From Streptomyces cyaneochromogenes (lineage in GTDB: Bacteria > Actinomycetota > Actinomycetes > Streptomycetales > Streptomycetaceae): a stretch of DNA of 64,000 nucleotides. Shown here one piece after another: positions 57,984 through 64,000 of this stretch; position 1 is the stretch's first letter, and each line of letters begins with the position of its first letter. Below the pieces are notes generated by a model that had not been told where the DNA came from, did no database searches, and saw only the letters and a program-made list of their open reading frames with translations. The translations under genes were made by a program, and so were the position numbers. The stretch is from assembly GCF_003963535.1 (NCBI RefSeq), contig NZ_CP034539.1, positions 3,348,001-3,412,000 of the forward strand, written 5' to 3'.

Positions 57984-59281
57984 GCATCACCCTCATCTCC
58001 GGCGCGATCGCTCTGGTGGTCGTCGCCTGGCTCGCCGCCTGCGCGGAGGCGGGCCTGGCGCGTGTCTCCAGCTTCCGCGCCGAGGAGGCCGTACGCAACG
58101 GGCGGCGCGGCAGCGAGAAGCTCGCGCTGGTCGCCGCCGATCCGACCCGCTATCTGAACGTCGCGCTGCTGGTCCGCGTGGCCTGCGAGATGGCCGCCGC
58201 CGCGATCGTCACGTACGCCTGCCTCCAGGAGTTCGACAGCACCACCGAGGCGCTCCTGGTCGCCATAGCGGTCATGGTGCTGGTGTCGTACGTCGCCGTC
58301 GGGGTCTCCCCGCGCACCATCGGCCGCCAGCACCCGCTGAACACGGCGACGGCGGCGGCGTACGTCCTGCTGCCGCTCGCGCGGATCATGGGGCCGATCC
58401 CCTATCTGCTGATCCTCATCGGCAACGCGCTCACCCCGGGCAAGGGCTTCCGCCGCGGCCCCTTCGCCTCCGAGGCGGAGCTGCGCGCGCTGGTCGACCT
58501 CGCCGAGAAGGAGTCGCTGATCGAGGACGAGGAGCGCCGTATGGTGCACTCGATCTTCGAGCTGGGCGACACGCTGGTGCGGGAGGTCATGGTCCCGCGC
58601 ACCGACCTCGTCGTGATCGAGCGCTACAAGACCATCCGCCAGGCCCTCACCCTCGCCCTGCGCTCCGGCTTCTCTCGCATACCGGTCGTCGGGGAGAGCG
58701 AGGACGACGTGGTCGGGATGGTGTATCTCAAGGATCTGACCCGCAAGACGCACATCAGCCGGGACGCGGAGAGCGAGCTGGTGTCGACGGCGATGCGGCC
58801 CGCGTTCTTCGTGCCCGACACCAAGAACGCCGGCGACCTGCTGCGGGAGATGCAGAAGGAGCGCAACCACGTCGCCGTGGTCATCGACGAGTACGGCGGC
58901 ACCGCCGGCATCGTCACCATCGAGGACATCCTCGAGGAGATCGTCGGCGAGATCACCGACGAGTACGACCGTGAGCTGCCGCCGGTGGAGGAACTGGGCG
59001 AGGACCGCTACCGGGTCACCGCACGCCTGGACATCACCGACCTGGGCGAGCTGTACGGCCTCGACGAGTACGACGACGAGGACGTGGAGACGGTCGGCGG
59101 GCTGCTGGCGAAGGCGCTGGGCCGGGTGCCGATCGCGGGGGCGTCGTCGACGGTCGACCTGCCCGACGGCCGTGAGCTGCGGCTGACGGCGGAGGCGGCG
59201 GCCGGCCGCCGGAACAAGATCGTGACGGTGCTCGTGGAGCCGGTGGGACCCACCGGGGCCAAGGAGGAGCAGGACGGGTGA
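57980..59281 (+). CDS. HlyC/CorC-family CBS-domain membrane protein
   Basis: 433 residues: an N-terminal CNNM/DUF21 membrane domain (three or four helices: [40 protein letters not shown]), a CBS pair ([60 protein letters not shown]) and a CorC_HlyC C-terminal domain ([20 protein letters not shown]). Members are metal-ion (magnesium) transport or efflux proteins; the old name hemolysin is misleading. Coupled to ybeY by a four-base overlap and to the next ORF by another. Confidence 0.93.
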   Translation: MSITLISGAIALVVVAWLAACAEAGLARVSSFRAEEAVRNGRRGSEKLALVAADPTRYLNVALLVRVACEMAAAAIVTYACLQEFDSTTEALLVAIAVMVLVSYVAVGVSPRTIGRQHPLNTATAAAYVLLPLARIMGPIPYLLILIGNALTPGKGFRRGPFASEAELRALVDLAEKESLIEDEERRMVHSIFELGDTLVREVMVPRTDLVVIERYKTIRQALTLALRSGFSRIPVVGESEDDVVGMVYLKDLTRKTHISRDAESELVSTAMRPAFFVPDTKNAGDLLREMQKERNHVAVVIDEYGGTAGIVTIEDILEEIVGEITDEYDRELPPVEELGEDRYRVTARLDITDLGELYGLDEYDDEDVETVGGLLAKALGRVPIAGASSTVDLPDGRELRLTAEAAAGRRNKIVTVLVEPVGPTGAKEEQDG

Positions 59282-59568
59282 CGGACGCCGACGGGGGATC
59301 GGTGGCCCGTATGCGGGTCACCAACCGGGGCACGGACTCGCTCGAGCTGATCCTGGAGCCGTACGGCAGTGACCACTGGCTGCGGCCCAGGGAGACCTTC
59401 GTCGTCGTGGCGTACGGCTTCGGCGACGCCGACCCTTTCGAGGTCGAACACGAACCGGCCGTGGTGACGGTGCACCTCGGCGGCCACGGACATGTGACCG
59501 ACGTGCGCGGCGACGGCGTCGCGTGCGCCCACGGCCGCCCGGAGACCTGCGAGGAGACCCCGGTATGA
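59278..59568 (+). CDS. small protein between the CBS and MmcQ genes
   Basis: 96 residues starting with GTG 59278 and overlapping the CBS gene stop (GTGA). Sequence RVTNRGTDSLELILEPYGSD, RETFVVVAYGFGDADPFEVE and VVTVHLGGHGHVTDVRGDGV suggests a small all-beta cytosolic protein. Its ending CAHGRPETCEETPV has two cysteines. Coupled on both sides, so a real gene, but I recognise no family. Confidence 0.7.
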   Translation: MTDADGGSVARMRVTNRGTDSLELILEPYGSDHWLRPRETFVVVAYGFGDADPFEVEHEPAVVTVHLGGHGHVTDVRGDGVACAHGRPETCEETPV

Positions 59569-59924
59569 CCCCTCAGGAACTGCGTGCCTTCTGCCTGTCC
59601 TTCAACGCGGCGGTGGAGGACTTCCCGTTCAGCCCGGAGACCTCGGTCTTCAAGGTCGGCGGCAAACTCTTCGCCCTGTCCTACCTGGACGCCGAACCCC
59701 TGAAGGTCAACCTCAAGTGCGAGCCCGAGAACGCGGTACGGCTGCGCGAGGAGTACCCCGGCCTGATCGTCCCCGGCTGGCACATGAACAAGCGGCACTG
59801 GAACACGGTCACGGCGGACGGCGAACTCCCGGACCGCCTGGTCCGGGAGCTTGTCGAGGACTCGTACGACCTGGTCGTGGCCGGTCTACCGCGAGCCGAA
59901 CGACTCCGCCTCGACCGCCCCTGA
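59565..59924 (+). CDS. MmcQ/YjbR family protein
   Basis: 119 residues. TPQELRAFCLSFNAAVEDFP, then ETSVFKVGGKLFALSYLDAE, GWHMNKRHWNTVTADGELPD and LVRELVEDSYDLVV fit the MmcQ/YjbR (CyaY-like fold) family, thought to bind DNA. ATG 59565 overlaps the preceding stop (ATGA). Its last 39 bases overlap the 3' end of the convergent MFS gene. Confidence 0.9.
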   Translation: MTPQELRAFCLSFNAAVEDFPFSPETSVFKVGGKLFALSYLDAEPLKVNLKCEPENAVRLREEYPGLIVPGWHMNKRHWNTVTADGELPDRLVRELVEDSYDLVVAGLPRAERLRLDRP

Positions 59925-61361
59925 GCCGATCGTCCCCGAGCCGGCCGTGCGCCGGGTCCGCAGGCCGAGCGCGATCAGGGCGGCGGCGGCCAGGACGATC
60001 GCCGCGTTCAGTCCCATGACCGTGCGGGTGCCGGACAGCAGGTCGTCGGCGGTCGTCGCGAGGACGCCCAGCAGCGGGATGCCGACCGTGAGGCCGATCT
60101 GCTGGGTCGAGGTGACCAGGCCGGTGGCCAGGCCCTGCTCCTCGTCGGGGACGCCGGAGGTGACCGTCAGTCCGTAGGAGATGATCGCGCCCAGGTGGAA
60201 CATGCTGGCCAGCGAGACGGCGGCCGTGGCGAGCCAGACGGACCAGGCGTCGGCGTTCAGGAACAGCAGGCCCACGATGAAGGCGCCCTGGCCTGCCAGC
60301 GAGACGACCAGGGTGCGGCGCGCGCCGAGACGGCCGATGAACCGCGGGGTCAGGGAGCCGGCGATCACCGACATGACGCCCTGGAAGCCGAAGACCAGGC
60401 CCGTCTCCCAGGCCGACAGGTTCAGGATCTCCTGCAGGTACAGGGTGAGGACGAAGACCACCGTCGACATCATCGAGAAGGTGACCAGACCGCCCAGGTT
60501 GCCCCACGCCACCGTGCGGCGGCGCAGCATGGGCAGGGAGACCAGCGGTGCCTCGGTGCGGGACTCGACGACCACGAAGGCCGTGAGGAGCGCGAGGCCG
60601 ACGATCAAGGTCGCGATGACGTCGGTGCGGGCGAAGCCGTGGTCCGCGGCGGTCGTCAGGGCGTAGATCAGGGACAGCAGACCGCCGGTGACGGTGATCG
60701 CGCCGGGCACGTCCAGGTGCGGGCGGTCCGGGGTGCGGGACTCGGGCAGCAGGCCGGGCGCGAGGGGCAGCACGACCAGCGCGAAGATCGCGAGCAGGCC
60801 CATCGTGGAGCGCCAGCCGAGCGCGTCGGTCAGGACGCCGCCCGCGACCATGCCGATGGTGAAGCCGAGGGACATCAGCGTCCCCGAGATGCCGAGGGCG
60901 CGGTCCCGGGCGGGACCCTCGGCGAAGGTGGTGGTGAGCAGGGACATGCCGGACGGGACGATGACCGCCGCGCCGAGGCCCTGCAGGGCGCGGCCCGCGA
61001 GGAACGACGCCGGGTCCCAGGCGAACGTCGCGAGCACCGAGGCCGCGGCGAACAGGGCGAGACCCATGAGGAACAGCTTGCGGCGGCCGTAGAGGTCGCC
61101 GATGCGGCCGAACAGGAGCAGGAAGCCACCGGAGGGCAGCGCGAACGCCGTGACCGCCCACTGCAGCGCCGACTGGCTCATGCCGAGGTCGGTGCCGAGG
61201 ACGGGGAGTGCGACGTTCAGTACGGAGAAGTCCAGCGCGACCATGAACTGGGCGGCGCACAGGACGAACAGGACGAGTTTGTCGCGCGTCGACATCCGGG
61301 GGGTGTCGAGCGGCGGGGTGGTGGTGGAACCGGGGGTGGGACTGTCGGTGTCGATCGCCAT
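59886..61361 (-). CDS. MFS drug exporter (DHA2 type)
   Basis: A 491-residue exporter, about 14 helices. Motif A is FGRIGDLYGRRKLFLMGLAL, and motif C-like glycines lie in FTIGMVAGGVLTDALGWRS. The opening VLFVLCAAQFMVALDFSVLN, VALPVLGTDLG is classical for EmrB/QacA-type exporters. ATG 61361 begins MAIDTDSPTPGSTTTPPLD. A palindrome lies between it and the divergent MmyB-like regulator, which probably controls it. Confidence 0.94.
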   Translation of the reverse strand: MAIDTDSPTPGSTTTPPLDTPRMSTRDKLVLFVLCAAQFMVALDFSVLNVALPVLGTDLGMSQSALQWAVTAFALPSGGFLLLFGRIGDLYGRRKLFLMGLALFAAASVLATFAWDPASFLAGRALQGLGAAVIVPSGMSLLTTTFAEGPARDRALGISGTLMSLGFTIGMVAGGVLTDALGWRSTMGLLAIFALVVLPLAPGLLPESRTPDRPHLDVPGAITVTGGLLSLIYALTTAADHGFARTDVIATLIVGLALLTAFVVVESRTEAPLVSLPMLRRRTVAWGNLGGLVTFSMMSTVVFVLTLYLQEILNLSAWETGLVFGFQGVMSVIAGSLTPRFIGRLGARRTLVVSLAGQGAFIVGLLFLNADAWSVWLATAAVSLASMFHLGAIISYGLTVTSGVPDEEQGLATGLVTSTQQIGLTVGIPLLGVLATTADDLLSGTRTVMGLNAAIVLAAAALIALGLRTRRTAGSGTIGSGAVEAESFGSR

Positions 61362-61411
61362 GGGCAAGAGACTGCAGGCGCCGGAATAGCCGTGGGGAGC
61401 GGGCAGTTGTC

Positions 61412-61430
61412 CTGGTGGTGGCACCACCAG
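61412..61430. promoter_or_regulatory. perfect 19-bp palindrome between MFS and regulator genes
   Basis: CTGGTGGTG at 61412-61420 and its exact complement CACCACCAG at 61422-61430 flank one central base. It sits midway in the 94-base divergent gap between the MFS exporter and the MmyB-like regulator. It is an ideal operator for a dimeric regulator controlling both genes. Confidence 0.8.
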
Positions 61431-61455
61431 CCAACAGCACAAGGGGGATCCGTAC

Positions 61456-62331
61456 GTGTCCGAGGGCACGCTGAAGAGCAGGCGGCGGCACGAGCTGCGC
61501 GAGTTCCTGATGAGCAGGCGGGCGCGGGTGACGCCGGCCGAGGCGGGCCTGCCGGACGGTGGGGCGCGGCGCCGCACACCGGGGTTGCGGCGCGAGGAGG
61601 TGGCCGTGCTCGCCGGGGTGGGCGCCTCCTGGTACCAGTGGCTGGAGCAGGGGCGGGAGATCTCCGTGTCGCCACAGGTGCTGGACTCGGTGGGGCGGGT
61701 GCTGCGGCTGAGCAACGCCGAGCGGCGGCATCTGTATCTGCTGGCGGGGCTGAATCCGCCCGAGCGCGAAGTGGCGCCCGAGAAGCGGCACATGTGCGAC
61801 GGGCTGCGGCGGCTGATCGACGCGTGGATGCCGTATCCGGCGCACATCATGGACCGGTACTACAACGGCGTGATGTACAACGACGCGGCCGCGACGGTGC
61901 TCGGGATGCGCCCCGGCAAGAACTGGAACTGCCTGATCGACTTCTTCACGGATCCGATGTACCGGTCGCGGTCGAAGAGCTGGGAGCAGAACGCCCGTAC
62001 GGTCGTGGCCCAGTTCCGCGCGGTGTGCTCGGCCTCCCCCGACGACGAGGGGTTCCAGGCCGTGCTGGCCGAGGCGAAGGCGTCCAGCCCGGAGTTCGGT
62101 GAGCTGTGGCAGCGGCGGGACATCGAGGACGCCGGGCAGATCCGCAAGGAGCTGGACCATCCGCTGGTCGGGGTGCTGTGCCTGGAGTCGAGCGTGATGC
62201 AGATGCCGGTGCGGCCCGATCTGTCGATCGTCCTGCACACGCCGCTGGACGAGGCGAACACGGCGGCGAAGCTTCAGTGGCTGGCCTCGCCGGAGGGGCG
62301 GCGCGGGGCGATGTACCCCGTGGCCGGTTAG
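61456..62331 (+). CDS. XRE-family regulator with MmyB-like ligand domain
   Basis: 291 residues. Helix-turn-helix PGLRREEVAVLAGVGASWYQ, then WLEQGREISVSPQVLDSVGR; MmyB-like ligand domain HIMDRYYNGVMYNDAAATVL, FFTDPMYRSRSKSWEQNART, LDHPLVGVLCLESSVMQMPV. The family senses fatty acids or similar ligands. GTG 61456. Divergent from the MFS exporter across the 19-bp palindrome, so probably its local regulator. Confidence 0.92.
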   Translation: MSEGTLKSRRRHELREFLMSRRARVTPAEAGLPDGGARRRTPGLRREEVAVLAGVGASWYQWLEQGREISVSPQVLDSVGRVLRLSNAERRHLYLLAGLNPPEREVAPEKRHMCDGLRRLIDAWMPYPAHIMDRYYNGVMYNDAAATVLGMRPGKNWNCLIDFFTDPMYRSRSKSWEQNARTVVAQFRAVCSASPDDEGFQAVLAEAKASSPEFGELWQRRDIEDAGQIRKELDHPLVGVLCLESSVMQMPVRPDLSIVLHTPLDEANTAAKLQWLASPEGRRGAMYPVAG

Positions 62332-62359
62332 GCGGGGCGTCGCTTCGTATGCTCAGGTC

Positions 62360-62713
62360 ATGACCGACAACAGCGCGCTCGACCCCGAGGACCGCAAGAT
62401 CGTCACCCTGGCCCGTTCCGCCCGGGCCCGCAACGGCGTGCCCGAGGGCGCGGCCGTACGCGACGAGACCGGCCGTACGTATGTCGCCGGGACCGTCGCC
62501 CTGGACTCCCTGAAGCTGAGCGCGCTGCGGACGGCGGTGGCGATGGCGGTGGCGTCCGGGGCCAAGTCGCTGGAGGCGGCGGCGGTCGTGACGGAGGCGG
62601 AGTCGCCGTCGGCGCAGGACCTGGCGGCGGTACGGGATCTGGGCGGGACCGAGACGCCGGTGCTGGTGGCGGGGCCGGACGGGACGGTTCGTTCCACGGT
62701 TACGGCGGGCTGA
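62360..62713 (+). CDS. cytidine-deaminase-like protein lacking zinc ligands
   Basis: 117 residues. The order of segments (ALDPEDRKIVTLARSARARN, GAAVRDETGRTYVAGTVALD, SLKLSALRTAVAMAVASGAK, LVAGPDGTVRSTV) follows the cytidine deaminase fold, and actinobacterial proteins at this position near era/CBS genes are usually so named. But the sequence holds no Cys and no His at all, so the HAE/CAE and PCxxC zinc site is absent. It cannot be a normal deaminase; a binding or structural role is likely. Confidence 0.75.
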   Translation: MTDNSALDPEDRKIVTLARSARARNGVPEGAAVRDETGRTYVAGTVALDSLKLSALRTAVAMAVASGAKSLEAAAVVTEAESPSAQDLAAVRDLGGTETPVLVAGPDGTVRSTVTAG

Positions 62714-62721
62714 GGTTCGTT

Positions 62722-62800
62722 TCCGGGGGCTGCGCCCCCCATGACGTCCCGCACGGGTGGGTGGGGGCCAGGGATGGCGGGTCCTCGTCCTCAAACGTCG
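62722..62800. repeat. weak, diverged copy of the GC-rich intergenic repeat
   Basis: GGGGGCTGCGCCCCCCATGA and the later TCCTCGTCCTCAAACGTCGG keep short blocks of the main repeat (compare CTCGTCCTCAAACGCCGG in copies B and C). The remaining sequence differs. It spans the junction of two convergent genes. Confidence 0.5.
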
Positions 62801-63201
62801 GGCCGGGCCGCCGCCGTGATGTGGCTGAGCACGCAGCGCCAGCCGCCGTCGCCCCTCACGAAGACGTCGGTCGTCCACTCGTCGGCGTCGAAGCGCTCGC
62901 CCTTGTAGTGGGCCGTGTTCGTGACCCGTACCGTCACGACCGCCGAGTCGCCGTACACCTGGACGCGCGGCTCGCCGACGAGCCGGAACGCCGAGTGGGT
63001 GAGGTCGCCGGAGTCGACGTGTGCCAGGAACCGCGCCTTGGTGGAGATGCCCGACTCGGAGACGATGACCCAGTCGTCGGCCATGAAGTCGGCGATCCGG
63101 GCGGGGTCGTTGGAGACCATGGCCGCCGCCCAGTCGTGGGCGAGGGCGGCGATCCGGTCGGCGTCCCCTGCTTCCGGGGTCGCGCTCGCGTCGTCGCTCA
63201 T
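62791..63201 (-). CDS. NTF2-like (DUF4440/SnoaL-type) protein
   Basis: 136 residues with a cone-shaped NTF2-like fold pattern: IAALAHDWAAAMVSNDPARI, DFMADDWVIVSESGISTKAR, VYGDSAVVTVRVTNTAHYKG, DEWTTDVFVRGDGGWRCVLS. This DUF4440/SgcJ-like family has no fixed function. Convergent with the cdd-like gene. Confidence 0.85.
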   Translation of the reverse strand: MSDDASATPEAGDADRIAALAHDWAAAMVSNDPARIADFMADDWVIVSESGISTKARFLAHVDSGDLTHSAFRLVGEPRVQVYGDSAVVTVRVTNTAHYKGERFDADEWTTDVFVRGDGGWRCVLSHITAAARPDV

Positions 63202-63311
63202 GGCCGGATGCTAACCAGAGCAGGCCGATCCCGCGCCCGGGGTTCATCCGGCGGGCGATTGTCAGTGCCGGGTGTCACGCTGAGGTCAGAGGATCTGCGA
63301 AGGGAATCGCC

Positions 63312-64000
63312 ATGATCACCACCGACCTCACTCCCGGCTCCCCCTGTTGGCTCGACCTCGGCGCCCCCGACGTGCGGGCCGCCGCGGCCTTCTACGGCGC
63401 GGTGCTCGGCTGGGAGTACGAGCCCATGGGCGAGGCGGAGGACTTCGAAGGCGGGATGTTCAAGAAGGACGGCAAGACGGTCGCCGGGCTCGGCAAGCTC
63501 ACCGAGGAGGGCGCGCGCTCGGCCTGGATGATCTACTACACCGTCACCGACGCGGACGCCGCGAAGCAGGCGGTCGAGGGCGCGGGCGGCACGGTGCGGG
63601 TGGCGCCGATGGACCTCGAGGACTGGGGTCGGATGGCCCAGTTCAGCGACCCGCTGGGCGGTCAGTTCGCCGTCTGGCAGCCGGGGAAGGACACGGGCTT
63701 CGAGCTGGCGGACGAGACGGGGTCGCTGTCGTGGACCGAGCTGTACACGAGCGACGCAGGGGCCGCGAAGGAGTTCTACGGCTCCGTCTTCGGCTGGCAG
63801 TACAGCGACATGGCGATGCCGGGCGGCGAGGGCACGTACACCCTCATCACGCCCGCCGGGCAGCCCGAGGAGCGTATGCAGGGCGGCCTCATGGAGCTGC
63901 CCAAGGAGAACCTCGCGCTGGCGGGCGGGCGGCCGTACTGGCACCCGGTCTTCAATGTCGACGACTGCGACGCCGCGGTCGCCAAGGTCACCGAGAGCGG
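63312..64000 (+). CDS. VOC family protein with two domains (3' end outside window)
   Basis: The frame from ATG 63312 (preceded by AGGGAATCGCC) is open to the right edge, 229 residues so far. The first VOC domain starts PCWLDLGAPDVRAAAAFYGA and ends QFSDPLGGQFAVWQ; the second starts SLSWTELYTSDAGAAKEFYG and runs to VDDCDAAVAKVTESG at the edge. This tandem arrangement is common in actinobacteria (glyoxalase/bleomycin-resistance-like, or hydroxylase-like). Substrate unknown. Confidence 0.9.
   Translation, partial: MITTDLTPGSPCWLDLGAPDVRAAAAFYGAVLGWEYEPMGEAEDFEGGMFKKDGKTVAGLGKLTEEGARSAWMIYYTVTDADAAKQAVEGAGGTVRVAPMDLEDWGRMAQFSDPLGGQFAVWQPGKDTGFELADETGSLSWTELYTSDAGAAKEFYGSVFGWQYSDMAMPGGEGTYTLITPAGQPEERMQGGLMELPKENLALAGGRPYWHPVFNVDDCDAAVAKVTES

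Noticed and set aside
57980..59281. Hemolysin
   Set aside because: CNNM, CBS and CorC domains indicate an ion-transport-related protein; no toxin feature.

Overview
The window is a high-GC actinobacterial chromosome segment, almost certainly Streptomyces. The signs are strong third-position GC bias, frequent GTG starts, XRE/DUF397 regulator pairs, a SigE-family sigma factor, Streptomyces-type dispersed GC-rich intergenic repeats, and a gene order that (from memory, not searched) follows the S. coelicolor SCO2503-SCO2539 neighbourhood: chitinase, glyS, znuACB-zur, uppS, recO, SCO2521-2525, leuA, M4 protease, phoH-ybeY-CBS protein. Both ends are cut inside genes (a GH18 chitinase on the left, a two-domain VOC protein on the right). 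I saw no tRNA, rRNA, CRISPR array, prophage or insertion sequence.

1-12 kb: chitinase tail, a LysE exporter, an EEP-family nuclease/phosphatase, a probable WD40 gene remnant, a DUF4394 secreted protein, glyS, then the zinc uptake operon znuA-znuC-znuB followed by its regulator zur, with two Zur-box-like palindromes over the znuA promoter. The housekeeping genes uppS and recO follow on the other strand. 11.5-19.7 kb: a Streptomyces XRE/DUF397 regulatory pair with two small divergent ORFs, then a minus-strand cassette of six genes (methyltransferase, SCO2524, variant P-loop SCO2523, SCO2522, SCO2521, and a two-TM protein) that matches the uncharacterised SCO2521-2525 families and is my best candidate for an undescribed system.

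20-30 kb: exported hydrolases (tripeptidyl aminopeptidase type, TIM-barrel glycosidase-like, class A beta-lactamase with all catalytic motifs), a tyrosine-phosphatase-like protein, a SigE-type sigma factor coupled to a single-TM partner, and an AraC / short UvrA-like / VOC group. 30-39 kb: a coherent catabolic locus of FadR-type regulator, peptide-type ABC importer (with a natural permease-ATPase fusion), DapA/NanA-family lyase and, convergent to it, a secreted sialidase. Together these suggest sialic acid scavenging. 39-44 kb: two-component system plus MMPL exporter, a small membrane protein and a zinc-ribbon/TerB-like protein.

44-53 kb: leuA with a leader peptide rich in rare CTT leucine codons, an M4 metalloprotease next to its emfourin-type inhibitor, a GH1 beta-glucosidase coupled to a sugar MFS transporter, an I36-type secreted inhibitor, and an SDR divergent from an MmyB-like regulator. 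53-64 kb: era (inverted relative to the phoH-ybeY-CBS-cdd group with which it usually sits), a decayed ammonium transporter still coupled to an intact PII gene, a secreted protein, phoH, ybeY, the CBS protein, a small MmcQ/YjbR protein, an MFS drug exporter divergent from an MmyB-like regulator across a perfect 19-bp palindrome, and a cytidine-deaminase-like protein with no Cys or His.

A long palindromic intergenic repeat recurs at about 9.2, 29.9, 37.6 and 53.2 kb (with a weak copy near 62.75 kb), always just past gene 3' ends.
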